DNA of 64,000 nucleotides from contig CAVYCE010000001.1 of NCBI GenBank assembly GCA_963766995.1, positions 372,001 to 436,000 on the forward strand. Reading direction: 5' to 3'. Below the pieces are notes generated by a model. The model had not been told where the DNA came from, ran no database searches, and saw nothing but the letters and a program-made list of their open reading frames with translations. Positions 26,086 to 35,367 of the stretch are shown here, in pieces (within the stretch, counting starts at the first letter, position 1; every line of letters begins with the position of its first letter). A program made the position numbers and the translations under genes. This DNA comes from Bog-473 sp963766995 (GTDB lineage: Bacteria; Actinomycetota; Acidimicrobiia; Acidimicrobiales; RAAP-2).

Positions 26086-28174
26086 GTGAGCCCACAACGA
26101 TCTGACCGGAACCCAGCCGGGTCGCAGCCGTCTGGGGACGGAAACCCGGGTTCAAACCCGCCTGCCGAAGGCCAGAACTGGCGCTGGCTGTGGGGCGTGG
26201 CCGCCATTGCGGTGGTGGCCATTCTGCTGGCCGTGACGGCCATCAAGCCGAATCACTCCAAGACGCTGAGCTACACCAAGTACCTGCAGGACGTCAGGTC
26301 GCATCAAGTGCACACCGCCCAGATCAGCAATGAGACGGGTCAAATCACCGGGAAGCTCAAGGGCGGGGCCTCCTACACCGTGCAGGGACCGAGCCCTTCC
26401 CTGCCCAACGACGTCACCACTATGCGAAACGATGGCGTGTCCGTCAGCTTCCCGACGCCCAGCGCCAACCTCTTGGGCACCCTGGCGCCCTACCTGATCT
26501 TCGGCTTGATGATCGCCGCATTCATCTACTTCATTGGGCGCCAGACCAAGGGTCAGATGTCGGGGATCATGTCGATCGGCCGCTCCAAGGCCAAGACCTT
26601 TAGCAGCGACCGTCCCTCCACCACCTTCGATGACGTGGCCGGATACGCCGGGGTCAAGCAGGAAATCAGCGAGGTGGTCGACTTCTTGAAGACGCCGGCT
26701 CGCTTCAAGGAGATCGGGGCGAAAATCCCCAAGGGTGTCCTATTGGTGGGTCCTCCCGGTACCGGAAAGACGTTGCTGGCACGGGCGGTGGCCGGTGAAG
26801 CCGGCGTGCCGTTCATGTCCGTCAGCGGCTCGGACTTCATGGAGATGTTCGTCGGCGTTGGTGCCAGCCGAGTGCGCGACCTTTTCCAAACGGCGCGCAA
26901 GCAGGCGCCGGCCATCGTCTTTGTCGACGAGATCGACTCCATTGGTCGCAAGCGTGGCGCTGGCCTAGGGGGCGGCCACGACGAGCGTGAGCAGACCTTG
27001 AACCAGATGCTCTCTGAGATGGATGGATTCGACTCATCCGAAGGCGTCGTCATGATCGCCGCCACCAACCGCCCTGACATTCTCGACCCCGCCCTGCTTC
27101 GTCCTGGTCGCTTCGACCGCCAGATTGTGGTGCCGCTGCCCGACCTGGAGGAGCGTCTGCCCATTCTGCAGGTGCACTGCAAGGGCAAGCGGATGAACTC
27201 CGACGTCGATCTGTCCGTGGTGGCCCGCGGCACGCCCGGCATGAGCGGAGCGGACCTGGCCAACCTGGTGAACGAGGCCGCGCTGCACGCCGTGCGTCGC
27301 GAGAGCCTCGATATCGGAATGGTCGATTTCGAGTCGGCCCGGGACCGCGTGCTGCTTAGGCCAGCGTCGAGAGAGCTTGGTGCTTTCTGACAGCGAGAAG
27401 GAGCGGATCGCCTATCACGAGGGTGGGCACGCGGTGCTGGCCTACGTGCTGGACCAGGCCGACCCGGTGCACAAGGTGACCATCCTGCCCACGGGCATGG
27501 CCTTGGGTGTTACCCACCAGCTCCCCATGGAGGAGCGGCACATCCACTCCCGCCAATACATAGAGGACTCGCTCTGCGTCCGTATGGGCGGTCGAGTGGC
27601 CGAGCTGCTTGTCTACGGCGACTTGTCGACCGGCGCTGCCAACGACCTCGTGGGCAACACCGAGCTTGCTCGTCGTATGGTGCGCGAATGGGGCATGAGT
27701 GACGCCATCGGACCCATGGCCTGGGGTTCGCAGGGACAGGTATTCCTCGGTGAGGACCTCATGCACACCCGTGACTACTCCGAAGACACATCCAAGGTCA
27801 TTGACGAAGAGGTCGAACGCATCCTGCGGGCCGAAGAGGCCCGAGCCATGGAGGTCCTGAGCAAGCACCGCGGCGGCCTTAACGCCATCGCCCGCGCCCT
27901 GCTGGACAACGAGAGTATCGATGGCCGCGAGGTCACCCGTCTGGTCGATGAGGCCCACGGCGAGCCCGTGCACACCTCGGGCGCTAAGGCGGTCCCCTCC
28001 TTCAACGCTGAAGCAATCAACGGCAACGGACTCGGATTACCCGAGCCGGCGGTCGTGCCAGCGGCTCCGGCCACCAGCGAGTCTGACGCGTCGTCGTGGC
28101 CCGCTCCGCAATGGCCGGCGCCTGAAGCCCCCTCATCGAGCGCTTCCGAAGGACCCTCCACCCCGCATAGTTGA
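26086..28174 (+). CDS. ftsH: ATP-dependent zinc metalloprotease FtsH, split by a +1 frameshift
   Basis: Membrane-bound AAA protease for quality control. Frame 0 (26086-27390, 434 aa) holds two membrane helices (about 35-52 and 131-151), Walker A GPPGTGKT (222-229), Walker B VFVDEID (278-284) and the second region of homology ATNRPDILDPALLRPGRFDR (326-345). It then reads ten foreign residues and stops at TGA 27388. The peptidase half continues in the +1 frame to 28174: GQRRESLVLSDSEKERIAYH, zinc motif HEGGH (444-448 of the joined protein) and DLSTGAANDL. Skipping A27358 joins the halves into 695 aa, a normal FtsH length. The C-terminal Pro/Ser tail is ordinary. Error, programmed frameshift or a truly split enzyme are all possible. 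Confidence 0.9.
27355..27361 (+). other. Candidate +1 frameshift heptamer CTT-AGG-C in ftsH
   Basis: In frame 0 the codons are CTT AGG CCA. CUU-AGG-C is the known Ty1 +1 slippage heptamer, in which the P-site leucine tRNA slips from CUU to UUA while the rare AGG waits. Slipping here reads CUU-(A)-GGC-CAG and restores the conserved FtsH sequence across the junction. No prfB-like Shine-Dalgarno stimulator lies just upstream. Peptidase-domain initiation at TTG 27377 or GTG 27380, after purine-rich GAGAG, is the alternative. Confidence 0.45.
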
Positions 28175-28175
28175 C

Positions 28176-28207
28176 GTTCACGCCAGAAGATTTCTTCCGG
28201 CGCGAAC
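28176..28207 (+). terminator. Hairpin terminator after ftsH
   Basis: Arms 28176-28190 and 28193-28207 pair at 13 of 15 positions, starting 2 bases after the ftsH stop. No T-run follows. It separates ftsH from the sigma factor gene. Confidence 0.6.
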
Positions 28208-28241
28208 CAATCGGCATCGCCCAGCGTCATAAGGGGGGATG

Positions 28242-28790
28242 GTGGACGAACGACTCGAAGACTGGCTAGCCGAGAGCTACAAGCCCTCATTCCGCACGGC
28301 CTGCCTCATTCTCGGCAATCGAGCTGACGCCGAAGAGGCCGTCCAAGAAGCCTTCCTACGCGCTTGGCGCTTCCGCGACTCGCTCACTTCAGTCCCCTCC
28401 ATAAAGCCCTGGCTCTACCGGGTCGTCGTCAACTCCTGCTATTCCAAACTGCGTCAGGAAATCCCCCACCGGGATCACCGCGCCGGCGACGACGCTTTGG
28501 AGCACATGACGGGGAGCGACGCTGACCCTTCGACGCTGGCTCAACACGCCGAAGTGGCCGAGACGGTGCTGGCCGCACTGCAGAAGCTACCGGCGTCCCT
28601 GCGGGTGCCCATCGTCCTGCGTTATTACGCCGACCTCAGTGAGCGTGACATTGCGCTGGCCATCGGGCGTCGCCAAGGGACGGTCAAGTCCCGACTGCAC
28701 GAAGCCAAGCGCCGCTTGGCGGCAGATCCGGCCATTGCCGGACTGGCCACCATGGTGGACGACGACACCTCCGAGGAGGTCGGACAGTGA
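28242..28790 (+). CDS. ECF-type RNA polymerase sigma factor
   Basis: 182 aa from GTG 28242; ATG 28239 is also in frame but lies almost on top of the AAGGGGGG ribosome site, so the GTG is better spaced. Region 2 contains ADAEEAVQEAFLRAWRFRD and WLYRVVVNSCYSKLR; region 4 contains LPASLRVPIVLRYYADLSER followed by the helix-turn-helix IGRRQGTVKSRLHEAKRRL. It is the extracytoplasmic-function type. The next gene overlaps by 4 bp (GTGA) and encodes a membrane protein, the usual place of an anti-sigma factor, so envelope stress control is likely. Confidence 0.9.
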   Translation: MDERLEDWLAESYKPSFRTACLILGNRADAEEAVQEAFLRAWRFRDSLTSVPSIKPWLYRVVVNSCYSKLRQEIPHRDHRAGDDALEHMTGSDADPSTLAQHAEVAETVLAALQKLPASLRVPIVLRYYADLSERDIALAIGRRQGTVKSRLHEAKRRLAADPAIAGLATMVDDDTSEEVGQ

Positions 28791-30004
28791 CAGTGATCGA
28801 CGACGAATTCCTGGGCACCATGCTGCGCCAGGCCGGCGAGGCCTTCGATACCCCCGAGTCTGGCATTGACGACATCCTTCAGCGTGCGCTCGGAAGGGAC
28901 GCACCTGACACTCCCGCCGAGGATGAGGGTCAGGCCGCTGTCCTGCCGCTCTCGCGGCCGCGACGCGCCTGGCAAGCCGCTGCCACTCACCCCTCCTGGT
29001 CGGTGGCCGCGGCGGTGGTTGCCGTGGCCGTCATCGTCAGCGCGGCGGTGATCCTTCCCGGATCGCACGGACCATCTCGCTCACTCACTGCGTCGCCCAC
29101 CGTCGCCCGCAACCCGGTGACTACGACCACAATGCCCCAGCCGACGACCACTTCGAAGGGCGCTCACTCGTTCAGCCTGAATCAAAATTCGTACGCCGGC
29201 GGAGCCACTGGGGGTGCAGCCAACAATGCCCCTCTGACCACGCCGGCTGCGACGGCGCTTCCCACGCTGGCTGCCCCCAATGTGCCCGCCACCACCGTTC
29301 CCGCCTCGGGGACCCCGGCTCAACCGGCTCGCATCGAACAGACGGGGACGTTGTCGCTCAAGGTGGGCAAAGGGCGGCTGAGCACCACCATGACCAAGCT
29401 CAGCTTCCTGGCCACCGCACTCGGCGGGTTTGTGGCCAACACTCAGACGCAGCTGGCCGGTGGCGACGGTTCCACCGGCAGCGTCACCCTCCAAGTGCCG
29501 GTGGCCAGCTTCTCGGCCCTGTTGAAGGACGCCCAGGGTCTCGGCACGACGCAACAGCTGACCACCAAGGCCACCGACGTAACCGGCCAGTACGTGAACC
29601 TGCAGGAACAGATTGCCGCCCTCGAGGCCAGCCGGCAGCAGTACCTGCTCATCATGAGCAAGGCCACCACCATTGGCGACATCTTGAGTGTGCAGTCCCA
29701 GCTCGACAGCATTGAGCAGCAGATCGATCAACTCCAGGGTCAGCAGAATCTGCTGGCCAGCGAGACCACCTACTCAACGTTGACGGTGCTGGTGGATCAG
29801 TCCGCCACCCATCACCATCACACGGTGCCCCACCACGAATCAGGCATCGACAGCGCCTGGCATGGCAGCTTGCATGGGTTCTCCAGCGGCGTCGACGGTC
29901 TGATTCGGATCGCCGGACCGATTGTCTTCGGACTGCTCTGCCTCGCTGGCGTCCTCATACTCGGACGCCTCTCGTGGCGCCGTTACCAGCGCCACCGCCT
30001 TTGA
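28787..30004 (+). CDS. DUF4349 membrane protein, probable partner of the sigma factor
   Basis: 405 aa. A cytosolic N-terminal region (about 1-65) precedes a membrane helix (about 68-92), where anti-sigma factors have their sigma-binding part. After a Thr/Ala/Pro linker comes a DUF4349 domain: IEQTGTLSLKVGKGRLSTTM, VTLQVPVASFSALLK, and a coiled segment LQEQIAALEASRQQYLLIMS. A second membrane helix (about 365-390) and an Arg-rich end close the protein. Overlap with the sigma gene suggests an anti-sigma or co-sensor role, which is inference; the N-terminus lacks a clear zinc-finger motif. Confidence 0.8.
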   Translation: MTVIDDEFLGTMLRQAGEAFDTPESGIDDILQRALGRDAPDTPAEDEGQAAVLPLSRPRRAWQAAATHPSWSVAAAVVAVAVIVSAAVILPGSHGPSRSLTASPTVARNPVTTTTMPQPTTTSKGAHSFSLNQNSYAGGATGGAANNAPLTTPAATALPTLAAPNVPATTVPASGTPAQPARIEQTGTLSLKVGKGRLSTTMTKLSFLATALGGFVANTQTQLAGGDGSTGSVTLQVPVASFSALLKDAQGLGTTQQLTTKATDVTGQYVNLQEQIAALEASRQQYLLIMSKATTIGDILSVQSQLDSIEQQIDQLQGQQNLLASETTYSTLTVLVDQSATHHHHTVPHHESGIDSAWHGSLHGFSSGVDGLIRIAGPIVFGLLCLAGVLILGRLSWRRYQRHRL

Positions 30005-30007
30005 TCG

Positions 30008-31471
30008 CTAATGGCTGCTGCGGGCCACCGGGATGCCGGGCATGGTGGCCACGCCATAGGTGCCGGTGGGTCCCATGTCTTCAGTCACGAAGAGCGGTCC
30101 GCTAGAGCTCACCAAGAACGGGCTGAGTCCAGCCGCGAAAAGGCTTGAGTCGCCCAGCGAAATGAAGGTGAAGGGGCGCAGGGTACCCAAGGCGATGGTT
30201 CGATCGCCTCGAGGCAGCATCACCGACACCACATAGTTCTCGGTGGCGCTGGTGGCGTTGACCAGTGACAAGTGGGCTGGCAATACATCGGGGATGGCCG
30301 GCATGGAGGTCGAACCGGGTGATGGCACAATCCAAAGGTGGGCGGGCGCATTGGCGGTCAGCGAGTCCACTCCGGTGGACGTGCCCATTTGGGGAGCCGG
30401 TGCAGCCGAAGGGGCGGCCACCGTGCGTCCCACCACCACACCAGGCCCGCCGGTGGCCGTGATGACAGTGTCGTACACATCGCCGTCAGGAATGCGGGTT
30501 TGGCTGCTGGTGTGAATCACCCAGGTCGAATGCGGCAGCACACGATCGACGAATGGAGACAGCGCCCCTGAATCGATGCGGGACCGAACGGTGACCACTT
30601 CGGTGGAGGTCCCCGGGTTGTACACGTCGATGGAAGAGGAGCCACCAGACAATTCGATGCCCTCGGGAATCGACCACTGCGGCTCGGGTCGCGGTGACCC
30701 CGACACAATGGCCAGCCCAGTGCCGGTTCCCGATAGCACCTCCAATTCGCTGGCCACCACCCGGCCGGTGCGGGTCGAAACTGTGGCGGACACCGACGAC
30801 TGGTTCTGGACGTACGCGCTGATGTTCTCCGCCTGGGTCTGGCCAGGCTGCAACACAATCCCTTGGAAATTGATGGGTGTGGTCGGCCCAGTCGGCGTCA
30901 CGAAGTTGAGGTCAATGACGTCCGGGGTAGAGGTCGGGTTATAGAGCGAGATGAACATCCCGTTGGTTCCGGTCGTCACTCCGCTTGGGAAGTACCAGTG
31001 CTGTGACGTCCCACTTTGGCAGGGCGATTCGGCCCATCCGTTGGGACCCTTCAACACCTGCGAGACGGCCACACCGCCACCGGAGAGGATGACGGACTCC
31101 GAACGCCAGGTGCCCGATGCCGGCGTCGGCAGGGCGACCGGTAGCTGCCCCATGGCTCGCACGGTCACTGGCGTGGCCGACGAAATGCCGGTGTCGGTTT
31201 CCGACGTGACCGATCCGGAGATGCGGTGCTTGGTGGTGTTAGTGAGCACCACGGTGCCAGGCGCCAGCAGTCCGGCCACCGTCGTCTGCCCCGTGCAGTA
31301 CCAGGACGATGACTCGGCATCAGCCGCGATGACGGCGGCCACCGGGGAGAGCGGAGGGCCACCCTGTGCCGGCCTGCCAGGGGTTCGGCCCACCAGGGCC
31401 AACGCCACGAGTACCACCACAATGAACGAGAGCACCGGCCAGCGGCGCTGCATGGAGTGGCGAGGACTCAC
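30008..31471 (-). CDS. DUF5719-family secreted or anchored protein
   Basis: 487 aa. An N-terminal hydrophobic segment (about 12-30) is a signal or anchor; the rest is beta-rich, with repeated blocks such as GMFISLYNPTSTPDVIDLNF and SIDVYNPGTSTEVVTVRS, typical of DUF5719. Family function is unknown. In actinobacteria these genes commonly follow the very large GT2 membrane protein, as here, where the two overlap by 4 bp; a role in the same envelope glycan step is likely. Confidence 0.8.
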   Translation of the reverse strand: MSPRHSMQRRWPVLSFIVVVLVALALVGRTPGRPAQGGPPLSPVAAVIAADAESSSWYCTGQTTVAGLLAPGTVVLTNTTKHRISGSVTSETDTGISSATPVTVRAMGQLPVALPTPASGTWRSESVILSGGGVAVSQVLKGPNGWAESPCQSGTSQHWYFPSGVTTGTNGMFISLYNPTSTPDVIDLNFVTPTGPTTPINFQGIVLQPGQTQAENISAYVQNQSSVSATVSTRTGRVVASELEVLSGTGTGLAIVSGSPRPEPQWSIPEGIELSGGSSSIDVYNPGTSTEVVTVRSRIDSGALSPFVDRVLPHSTWVIHTSSQTRIPDGDVYDTVITATGGPGVVVGRTVAAPSAAPAPQMGTSTGVDSLTANAPAHLWIVPSPGSTSMPAIPDVLPAHLSLVNATSATENYVVSVMLPRGDRTIALGTLRPFTFISLGDSSLFAAGLSPFLVSSSGPLFVTEDMGPTGTYGVATMPGIPVARSSH

Positions 31472-34400
31472 ACCGGTTCCTTCTCCGGCGCGTACTTCTT
31501 CAGCCTTCCGAGCGGCCAGCGGCGCCAGCCCAAGAGTGCTGCAGCCAATGACACCCAGGCCAGCAACTCCAAGAGCACAGCGATGGGCACATAGGGCGGG
31601 CCGTTAAAGGTCAGCTTGGCCTTGCCTAACGGTGCGTTCGGATACGAACTGGCCCAGACGAAGGCATCACGGCGGGTGGCAGCGCGATGGTTGATCGTCA
31701 ATACGAAATGCGATGCCGGCGCGTACGACACGTAGGCCGTCCCGTTACCCACGGGTCCGATGCCGGGATGCTTGGCCGTCAGCGGGGTCAGGATGGGCAG
31801 CCATCCCTCCACATCAAGCTCGGTCGGCCTCGTCACGTGAACAGGCGGAATGGCCGGGGGGTCTGATCTTTGGGCCGTCACCGGGATGACCGAGTTGTTC
31901 CTGTAGACCTGCACCCCGAACTCTCCGGGCACCACTTGTAGGTCGTTCTGATTGAGCAAGGCCCGACCAAGGTCGGCCGGCGGAGGTGCCGTTACTGACG
32001 ACGGAGCAGACGCTCCCGACGTGGGGAGCTGGTTCACCACCACCACGTAGGCCACGCTCTCGGGCGCCAAGAGTCGGCCCAAATGCACGGTTTCTCCGGT
32101 AATGGCCAAATGCAGTGCGGTGGCCGCGGCCTGCGCCGGACCGGGTCCCGCCGGGGTCCAGACTTCGGTGGAATTGGGCAGCCCACCCTCGGTCAGCGCG
32201 TAGGAGAGTCCGCGCTCGAGTGACCACCCTCCGACTGGCAAGGCGCGTGGATCACCGATCCACAGCACCCGGAATTCAGTTGATGCCGATGCTCGGTTGA
32301 GAAAGGCCAGCGGCTGCTCCACTCCGCTCGTAGCCACGTCCCAGCGCCCATTGAGCGCACCGGCCACCACTGGAAGCAGGCCGACAGCCGCGGCCACCAG
32401 TGCGGCCACGCTGACGATTTGGCGCCAGCCGAAGGCCCGACCGGCCAAGTCGTTCTCGAACGAGGAGATTCCGAGACCGACGCCGGCCGCCACGGCCACC
32501 GCCGCCGGGACCAGCACCACTGATTCAGAGGGGGCAAAGCCGCCCGTCCATCCATGGGTCGTGACGAAGGTCAATACCCAGGACGCGCAGGCCAGTACCC
32601 ACAATCGAGCGGCCCAGGTCAGCCGCACACCGGTACCGAGCAAAAGAGGCAGGGCCGAAGCGCCGACGATGAGCCACACAAATGGTGAGCGCGCCGCCGG
32701 GCCAACGGCGAAGCGCACGACCTGACCCCACCCCGGCGCGGCAGCGGACGAAATGGGCAGACCGAAGATATCGAGTGACTTGGACCCCGAAAGCAGGATG
32801 CCGATCACCCACGGCGCACACAAGAGCAACGCCACACCGACCGATTTGGCCGTGGCACTCACGACTCGACGGACTTGGTCGCCGGCGCCGACCAGCACCG
32901 AGCCCACAATCAGCGCGAACGCCAGGACAAGCGTCATGGGAAGCACGGCTGGGGCGAAGGAGGACGCGGCCCCAACCACAACACCAAGGAGGGTGACCTG
33001 TCCCAGTGGGCTGCCACGCCAGCCGGTGACCGGTATCTCGTCGAAGGGGGACAGCCCCGCCACCCGCGCGAGCTGGGCCACAATGAACGGGAAAGCGGCA
33101 TAGGCCACGAGCCCGTCCCAACGGCCCGTGCCCAACGCGGCATAGGGCAGCGGGAGGCCCAGGAAGCAGATGGTGGCCACCACAGCAGCCCGGGCCGAGA
33201 CCAGCGGACGCATGAAGCGCCACATGCCGAATGCACCGAGGGGGATACAGCCCAGCACCAACACCCGCTGCACCGTTCCCATGGCTCCGAGGAACACGGT
33301 GCCCACCAACCCGACAAGACCAAACGCTGGAGAGGCAGGCGCGGTGGTGCCAACGCCGGCTGACTGCCAACCGGAGAAGAAGTGGTGCCAGCTGGCCGAC
33401 CAGCTGGGCAGCGGTGCCAGTTGGCCCAGGAGGGGGAATGTGCCGAAGAAGAGCTCGCGGCTGCCGATTAGCACCACCAAGCTGGCCAGCACCACGGCGA
33501 TCACCCGTTGACGGCCCGTCGAAAGGAAGGGACGGCGCACCTGTCGGCCGAAACGGTCGCGGCCCGATCGGTGTCCCAGATCATCTAACTCGTCGAAGTC
33601 CGAGTCTTCGCTGAAGGCCAACCCCACACTGCCAGTGAGGAGCGCAATCTCGTCCCGATCGTCGTCGGCAGCATCGCCCTGCGGGCTGACTACGGCATTG
33701 GCTGCCTCAAACCCCTGGTGCGTCAGACGGGAGAAGTAGCGCGACAGACGCGCGCTCCCCCGCAGCTGCAACCGGCGCACCTCGGAGTCCGGAAACAGAC
33801 GGTGGGCATTGAGCTGGTGCCGCAGTTGCCGGAGGTCGCCGATGTGGCGCAAGTTCCAGCGCCAGGCCCCGGCCACGGCGCGGGCACGGGGTCGATCGCC
33901 GGCGATGAGGGCGACGATGATCTCGCCCAGGGCCAGCAGGGCGGCTTGTGGCAGCACCCGCAAGAGATGGAACCAGCCGTAACACTTGAGGATGGTGCGC
34001 AACTCGTGCCGGCGTTGCAGGTCCTGCATGGTGGGCGGATGATCGCTGTCGTCGCCGATCACCACCGACAGCGGCTCCATACCGCTGGCCACCACTTCCC
34101 GGTGCCGAACCCGCGCTTCGGGCGCGACGACTACACGGGATCCGGCCACCTGGCTGCGCCAGGAAAGATCGAGGTCCTCCCCCATGGCCACAATGCCGGC
34201 ATCGAATCCACCGAGCTCACGCCACAGGTCGGCGCGGATCAGGATGCAGCCGCCCGGAGCCACGAAGACGTCGCGCACGGCATCGTGCTGCCCGTGGTCA
34301 ACTTCGCCGTCCTGAATCCGGTCCACCACAGCACCGGTCTTGTCACAGGACATGCCCACGTGCAGGAGGATGGTCGGGTCATCCCAGTTGACGAACTTCG

Positions 34401-34764
34401 GGGACACCACGCCGGCGTTGGATCGGAAGGACTCCTCCACCAGCTTGTGCACGGCGTCGTGGTTGAGGGCGCAGTCGTCGTGGAGGAGCAAGAAGAAGGC
34501 GGCCCCCTCCACCATGGTCAGAGCCTCGTTGGCGGCGGCGGCGTAACCCGGATTGCCCGGGAGAGCTCGGACATAAGCCTCGGGCAGCACGCGACCCACC
34601 CGAGGGGAAGGGTCGGGGCCGTCCCCAGTAGCCAGAATCAGGATGGAGAGATCTTCGTAGTCCTGGGCCGCCAGGGAGGCGAGCGCCTCATCGAACCAGG
34701 GTCCCTGGTCTGTCGTCACGACGACCGCGACCACGGCTGGTACCTGGACGTCCATCAGGTGCAT
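31468..34764 (-). CDS. Giant family-2 glycosyltransferase with multiple membrane helices
   Basis: 1098 aa. The N-terminal GT2 domain (about 8-300) has VVVTTDQGPWFDEALASL, the metal-binding region LLLHDDCALN and the acceptor motif GEDLDLSWR. After a cytosolic linker with many Arg/Asp residues (about 300-410) come some 12-14 membrane helices (about 415-800) and a C-terminal extracytoplasmic region ending with another helix. The combination suggests transfer of a sugar to a lipid- or cell-wall-linked acceptor together with an export- or GT-C-like unit. ATG 34764 has a weak AGGA upstream; ATG 34755 is possible. Confidence 0.85.
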   Translation of the reverse strand: MHLMDVQVPAVVAVVVTTDQGPWFDEALASLAAQDYEDLSILILATGDGPDPSPRVGRVLPEAYVRALPGNPGYAAAANEALTMVEGAAFFLLLHDDCALNHDAVHKLVEESFRSNAGVVSPKFVNWDDPTILLHVGMSCDKTGAVVDRIQDGEVDHGQHDAVRDVFVAPGGCILIRADLWRELGGFDAGIVAMGEDLDLSWRSQVAGSRVVVAPEARVRHREVVASGMEPLSVVIGDDSDHPPTMQDLQRRHELRTILKCYGWFHLLRVLPQAALLALGEIIVALIAGDRPRARAVAGAWRWNLRHIGDLRQLRHQLNAHRLFPDSEVRRLQLRGSARLSRYFSRLTHQGFEAANAVVSPQGDAADDDRDEIALLTGSVGLAFSEDSDFDELDDLGHRSGRDRFGRQVRRPFLSTGRQRVIAVVLASLVVLIGSRELFFGTFPLLGQLAPLPSWSASWHHFFSGWQSAGVGTTAPASPAFGLVGLVGTVFLGAMGTVQRVLVLGCIPLGAFGMWRFMRPLVSARAAVVATICFLGLPLPYAALGTGRWDGLVAYAAFPFIVAQLARVAGLSPFDEIPVTGWRGSPLGQVTLLGVVVGAASSFAPAVLPMTLVLAFALIVGSVLVGAGDQVRRVVSATAKSVGVALLLCAPWVIGILLSGSKSLDIFGLPISSAAAPGWGQVVRFAVGPAARSPFVWLIVGASALPLLLGTGVRLTWAARLWVLACASWVLTFVTTHGWTGGFAPSESVVLVPAAVAVAAGVGLGISSFENDLAGRAFGWRQIVSVAALVAAAVGLLPVVAGALNGRWDVATSGVEQPLAFLNRASASTEFRVLWIGDPRALPVGGWSLERGLSYALTEGGLPNSTEVWTPAGPGPAQAAATALHLAITGETVHLGRLLAPESVAYVVVVNQLPTSGASAPSSVTAPPPADLGRALLNQNDLQVVPGEFGVQVYRNNSVIPVTAQRSDPPAIPPVHVTRPTELDVEGWLPILTPLTAKHPGIGPVGNGTAYVSYAPASHFVLTINHRAATRRDAFVWASSYPNAPLGKAKLTFNGPPYVPIAVLLELLAWVSLAAALLGWRRWPLGRLKKYAPEKEPV

Positions 34765-34819
34765 GAGGCTATCCGGTCCTGCTCAGCACCCATGGGAGCA
34801 AGATTTGGGCACGGAGTGC

Positions 34820-34846
34820 TTGCAACTGTTTAACAAATGTGATACC
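34820..34846 (+). promoter_or_regulatory. Possible promoter before the small coiled protein
   Basis: TTGCAA (34820-34825) and GATACC (34841-34846) lie 15 bases apart in an unusually A/T-rich patch between the GT2 gene and the small gene at 34950. The -10 match is weak. Confidence 0.25.
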
Positions 34847-34949
34847 TTTGTAGTCGAACGCAAGGAGCTGCTCAGGACCGGAAACGGCGCCCGATCGTGG
34901 ATTTCACTGCGTGCCAACCGTGACATCAACGACAGAAACAGGAGACAAC

Positions 34950-35319
34950 ATGCCTGAAATTCACCAACATCACCGCCCTTCCGAAGGGCGTCACCGACCT
35001 AGCCCGCGATGCGGCCTACGTGGCCGTGGGTCTCGGCGTGCTGGGATTCCAGCGGGCCCAGGTGCAGCGGGTCGAACTGCAGAACAAGCTGACCAAGGAC
35101 TTCTCGATCGACGAGCGCATCAACACCGTGCGCACCGAAGTCACCAAGGGTGTCAAGCACCTGGACGATCTGATGGAGACCGCCGTGCAGTTCGTGGAGA
35201 CCAGCCTGCAGCCGCTTGAGGCACAGCTTCCCGCCTCAGTGACTCAGCTGACGTCGAAGGCTTTCGGTCAGGCTCGCGAGGTCCGCAGCCAAATCCGTGA
35301 GCGGGTCCTCTCAGCCTGA
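34950..35319 (+). CDS. Small helical protein with a frame break at its start
   Basis: A strong AGGAG (34940-34944) lies five bases before ATG 34950, but that frame gives a His/Arg-rich shadow. The plausible protein is in the next frame: after one extra base within ATGCCTG it reads KFTNITALPKGVTDLARDA, AYVAVGLGVLGFQRAQVQ, then a helical, coiled-coil-like body with DLMETAVQFVETSLQ, ending at TGA 35319. The joined product would be about 122 aa. The only good start in the body frame is GTG 35020, which would lose 23 residues of good coding character. The family is not recognised; it recalls small helical surface or phasin-like proteins. Confidence 0.55.
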
Positions 35320-35354
35320 TTCACCGCAGTACGCAGATTCACCGCAGTACGCAG
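35319..35354. repeat. Tandem duplication of an 18-bp unit
   Basis: The unit ATTCACCGCAGTACGCAG occurs twice head to tail, at 35319-35336 and 35337-35354, directly after the stop codon of the small protein. A fresh slippage duplication is likely; no function is evident. Confidence 0.85.
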
Positions 35355-35367
35355 ACAGCGCTCGCCG

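Noticed and set aside
33718..34833. 371-codon open frame on the + strand
   Set aside because: Antisense to the GT2 domain of the 1098-aa glycosyltransferase; no motif, no ribosome site.
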